A DNA stretch of 43,662 bases from NCBI GenBank assembly GCA_018711415.1, contig DVIJ01000106.1, positions 1 to 43,662 of the forward strand, written 5' to 3'. A program made the translations under genes and the position numbers. The notes beneath the pieces are model-generated. The model made no database searches. It was not told the origin of the DNA and was given only the letters and a program-made list of their open reading frames with translations. Numbering within the stretch: the first letter of the stretch is position 1; each line of letters starts with the position of its first letter. Below are positions 41,710-43,662 of this stretch, piece by piece. This DNA is from Scatomorpha merdavium. Lineage in GTDB: Bacteria > Bacillota > Clostridia > Oscillospirales > Oscillospiraceae.

Positions 41710-41738
41710 TTGTGTTTTGTCTGCGAAAAAGTTAAGAT
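41710..41738 (+). promoter_or_regulatory. Promoter of the pur leader
   Basis: TTGTGT and TAAGAT are 17 bases apart; a second reading uses TTGTCT (41718) and TAATAT (41741) with 18. No PurBox-like repeat is seen beside it. Confidence 0.6.
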
Positions 41739-41744
41739 TGTAAT

Positions 41745-41883
41745 ATCTTTTCCCGGTCTGGAGGTGGCGCTGCTGTGGTTCGGCTGAGATGTGTTATCAC
41801 CGGAGATCTCTGCGCCCTCGGACGGGGGCTTATAGCGTAAACTGCAAGGTCATGACACACCGTCATGGCCTTGTTGCATTTTT
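41745..41883 (+). ncRNA. Structured leader or small RNA upstream of purE, with attenuator-type terminator
   Basis: The 160-base untranslated stretch before purE can fold into a long imperfect hairpin (41752-41827: CCGGTCTGG with its partner, GGCGC/GCGCC at 41766-41770 and 41812-41816, and GAGAT/ATCTC at 41786-41790 and 41806-41810) with a 15-base internal loop (41771-41785). It ends in a terminator-like hairpin (41845-41873, CAAGGTCATGAC with ACACC loop) followed by TTGCATTTTT. I find no consensus of the guanine, PRPP, ZTP or THF riboswitches. It may be a new aptamer with attenuation, or a small RNA ending at 41883. Confidence 0.55.
41845..41883 (+). terminator. Terminator-like hairpin 24 bases before purE
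   Basis: Stem CAAGGTCATGAC with loop ACACC and GTCATGGCCTTG (one G-U pair), then TTGCATTTTT. Being between the promoter and purE it would block the pur genes unless opened. Confidence 0.75.
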
Positions 41884-41906
41884 AGTAACACTTTGGAGGC
41901 GAGGGC

Positions 41907-42416
41907 ATGTTAAAGAAAAAGGCGGCGGTCGTCATGGGCAGCGACAGCGATTGGCCGGTGGTCGAGAAAGCGGTCAGACAGCTCCGGGAGCTGGATATTG
42001 AAACCGAGGTCCGCGTGATGTCCGCTCACAGGACCCCCGGGGCCGCAAGAGCCTTTGCGCTCGAGGCCAGGGAGAAGGGCTTCGGCGTCATCATAGCCGC
42101 AGCGGGCAAGGCCGCGCACCTGGCCGGCGCTCTCGCGGCGGCGAGCACGCTTCCCGTCATAGGCATCCCCGTCAGGTCTTCAACTCTGGACGGGCTGGAC
42201 GCGCTGCTCTCCACCGTGCAGATGCCCTCCGGCATACCGGTGGCGACCGTGGCGATAGACGGCGCGCAGAACGCCGCGCTCCTGGCCGCCGAGATGCTCT
42301 CCATTTGCGACGATGAGCTCGCCGCAAGGCTCGACAAGCTCCGCCGCGACATGGAGGCCGCCACACTCGAAAAAGACCGCGCCCTGCGCGAGAAACTTGA
42401 AAAGGAGAGTAACTGA
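41907..42416 (+). CDS. purE: N5-carboxyaminoimidazole ribonucleotide mutase
   Basis: The 169-residue protein is PurE: GSDSDWPVV (11-19) and SAHRTPG (39-45) form the nucleotide site, and AAGKAAHLAGAL (about 65-76) carries the catalytic-type His. The usual GAGGAAHLPG has become AAGKAAHLAG, as in part of the clostridial/Bacteroides branch. It moves the carboxyl group of N5-CAIR in purine synthesis; its partner PurK is not in the window. GGAGG lies 10 bases before the ATG. It is the first of purE-purC-purF. Confidence 0.95.
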   Translation: MLKKKAAVVMGSDSDWPVVEKAVRQLRELDIETEVRVMSAHRTPGAARAFALEAREKGFGVIIAAAGKAAHLAGALAAASTLPVIGIPVRSSTLDGLDALLSTVQMPSGIPVATVAIDGAQNAALLAAEMLSICDDELAARLDKLRRDMEAATLEKDRALREKLEKESN

Positions 42417-42417
42417 G

Positions 42418-43128
42418 ATGGAAAAACGCGAACAGCTCTATGAGGGCAAGGCCAAAAAGGTCTACGCGACGGACGACCCCAACCTCTGCATCGTCTCCTA
42501 CAAGGACGACGCCACCGCCTTCAACGGCGAAAAGCGCGGCACGATCCTGGGCAAGGGCGTCATCAACAACCGGCTCACCAACCGCTTCATGCGCCTGCTG
42601 GAGCAGCACGGCATCCCCACCCATTATGTCGAAGAGCTCTCCGAGCGCGAGACCCTGGTGAAAAAAGTGCAGATAGTCCCGCTCGAGGTCATCGTGCGCA
42701 ACATTTCCGCGGGCAGTTTTGCCAAGCGCTACGGCGTCGAGGAAGGCATTGTGTTTGCAGACCCCACCGTGGAGTATTCCTATAAGAACGACGAACTGGG
42801 CGACCCGCTCATGAACACCAGCCACGCTCTGGCGCTGGGCCTCGCCTCGTGCGAGGAGCTGGAGGACATAAAGGCCATGGCCCTCCGGATAAACTCTATC
42901 CTCAAGGACTTCCTGCTCGGCCACGGCATAGAGCTCGTGGATTTCAAACTTGAGTTCGGCCGCCTGCCGGACGGAAATATTGTCCTCGCGGACGAGATAA
43001 GCCCCGACACCTGCCGCTTCTGGGACGTCAAAACGCACGAGAAGCTCGATAAGGACCGCTTCCGCCGTGACCTCGGCGGCGTCGAGGACGCCTATCAGGA
43101 GGTCATGCGCCGCCTCATAGGCGAGTAA
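42418..43128 (+). CDS. purC: Phosphoribosylaminoimidazole-succinocarboxamide (SAICAR) synthase
   Basis: The 236-residue protein is PurC of usual length: LYEGKAKKVYAT (7-18) binds the nucleotide, VIVRNISAGSFAKRYG (about 91-106) is the family signature and VLADEISPDTCRFWD (about 190-204) holds the metal-binding acids. It joins aspartate to CAIR with ATP, giving the substrate of PurB (encoded at 30.2 kb). AAAGGAGAG precedes the ATG, and purE ends one base before it. Confidence 0.95.
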   Translation: MEKREQLYEGKAKKVYATDDPNLCIVSYKDDATAFNGEKRGTILGKGVINNRLTNRFMRLLEQHGIPTHYVEELSERETLVKKVQIVPLEVIVRNISAGSFAKRYGVEEGIVFADPTVEYSYKNDELGDPLMNTSHALALGLASCEELEDIKAMALRINSILKDFLLGHGIELVDFKLEFGRLPDGNIVLADEISPDTCRFWDVKTHEKLDKDRFRRDLGGVEDAYQEVMRRLIGE

Positions 43129-43158
43129 ACTTTTTTGCCAACAGACAGGGAGAGAGAA

Positions 43159-43662
43159 ATGGGAGCAGACATATTCGGCAAGCTGCACGAGGAGTGCGGC
43201 GTATTCGGCATCTATCTGAGGGAGCCCTCCGAGGACGTCGTGGGCATCACGCACCACGCGCTCTACGCCCTGCAGCACCGGGGACAGGAGAGCTGCGGCA
43301 TCGCCGTGAACGACGACGGCGTCATAACGGGCCACGCGGACACCGGCCTCGTGAGCGAGGTATTCACTGAGGATGTGCTGCGCAAGCTGCCCCGCGGCAG
43401 CATGGCCATAGCCCACTGCCGTTACGGCACCACCGGCTGCCAGAGCCGCGAAAACGCCCAGCCCCTCGTCATCCGGCACATAAAGGGCGGCATGGCCCTC
43501 GCCCACAACGGCAATCTCACGAACGCCGCCGAGCTTCGTGAGAGCTTCGAGCTGGACGGCGCCATCTTCCGCACGACCTCCGATTCCGAGGTCATCGCCT
43601 ACGCCATCACCCGCGAGCGCATCGGCGCCGGCTCCATCGAGGAGGCCGTCTCCCGAGCCATG
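43159..43662 (+). CDS. purF: Amidophosphoribosyltransferase, N-terminal part (cut by window end)
   Basis: The first 168 codons of purF run to the window end without a stop. The protein opens MGADIFGKLHEECGVFGI; the Cys13 is the nucleophile of the glutaminase domain and would be exposed by removal of a short propeptide. HRGQESCGIAV, HCRYGTTGCQSRENAQPL and HNGNLTNA are the standard glutaminase motifs. PurF makes phosphoribosylamine, the first step of purine synthesis. GGGAGAGA lies seven bases before the ATG. The phosphoribosyltransferase half is outside. Confidence 0.95.
   Translation, partial: MGADIFGKLHEECGVFGIYLREPSEDVVGITHHALYALQHRGQESCGIAVNDDGVITGHADTGLVSEVFTEDVLRKLPRGSMAIAHCRYGTTGCQSRENAQPLVIRHIKGGMALAHNGNLTNAAELRESFELDGAIFRTTSDSEVIAYAITRERIGAGSIEEAVSRAM

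Noticed and set aside
41785..41810. CTGAGATGTG stretch similar to the 5' end of 6S RNA
   Set aside because: The complementary 3' end expected about 180 bases later would lie inside purE and is not there; the stretch is better explained as part of the local hairpin.
41789..42001. 70-codon open frame across the pur leader into purE, possible leader peptide
   Set aside because: It passes through the terminator hairpin and into purE without a useful stop; no ribosome binding site and no codon clusters of an attenuator peptide.
1..43662. tRNA, rRNA, CRISPR, insertion sequences, prophage or attachment sites
   Set aside because: None could be recognised in the gaps, nearly all of which are shorter than 300 bases and filled by the promoters, terminators and leader listed.

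Overview
The window looks like the chromosome of a GC-rich, endospore-forming, low-GC-lineage Firmicute (class Clostridia, probably an Oscillospiraceae-like gut anaerobe). This rests on the run yabP-yabQ-divIC-S1 protein (a sporulation/division neighbourhood typical of spore formers), murT-gatD, a PrsA-type lipid-free parvulin, KtrAB potassium uptake and AGGAGG-type ribosome binding sites. The genus is inference. There are no rRNA or tRNA genes, insertion sequences, prophage genes or CRISPR arrays that I can see. Genes are packed very tightly, with many 4-base stop/start overlaps and many GTG or TTG starts.

Layout. 1-1.6 kb: the end of a DegV-family gene and a CapA-type phosphoesterase-like protein. 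1.6-8.1 kb (minus): a six-gene overlapping operon (YihY, ABC-F ATPase, YdcF, HAD phosphatase, VanZ-like, S9 peptidase). 8.2-15.1 kb (plus): a VOC protein, then ktrB-ktrA, a MacB/FtsX-like ABC fusion and a MATE exporter. 15.1-19.1 kb: a redox pair (CrtI/RetSat-type FAD oxidoreductase plus flavin/[2Fe-2S] reductase) facing a GntR regulator and a small membrane protein. 19.1-24.6 kb: an RND/MMPL transporter with a secreted heptad-repeat partner, divergent from a TetR regulator that is coupled to a short pyruvate-kinase-like gene. 24.7-28.2 kb: NYN-LOTUS ribonuclease-like protein plus metallophosphoesterase, divergent from a membrane-anchored parvulin.

28.2-33.7 kb: a long plus-strand run (TcdA/ThiF, transglutaminase lipoprotein, GNAT, purB, murT, gatD). 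33.8-35.4 kb: a 42-residue orphan small gene with its own signals, a macrodomain protein and an RluA-type pseudouridine synthase. 35.4-37.6 kb: a hypothetical exported protein divergent from yabP-yabQ-divIC-S1. 37.6-41.6 kb: a minus operon of an FHA-SEDS fusion and a small class B penicillin-binding protein, back-to-back with a NusG_II/Gx membrane pair. 41.7-43.7 kb: a structured leader followed by purE-purC-purF (cut by the window end).

The themes are cell-envelope building and division (SEDS/PBP, MurT/GatD, DivIC, VanZ, YdcF), purine synthesis, ion and drug transport, and several small uncharacterised modules. The most interesting items are the redox pair with its regulator, the minimal pyruvate-kinase-like enzyme coupled to TetR, the FHA-SEDS/mini-PBP operon with overlapping divergent promoters and an apparently leaderless neighbour, the pur leader, and the 42-residue small gene. 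All functions are from motif reading; no database search was possible.
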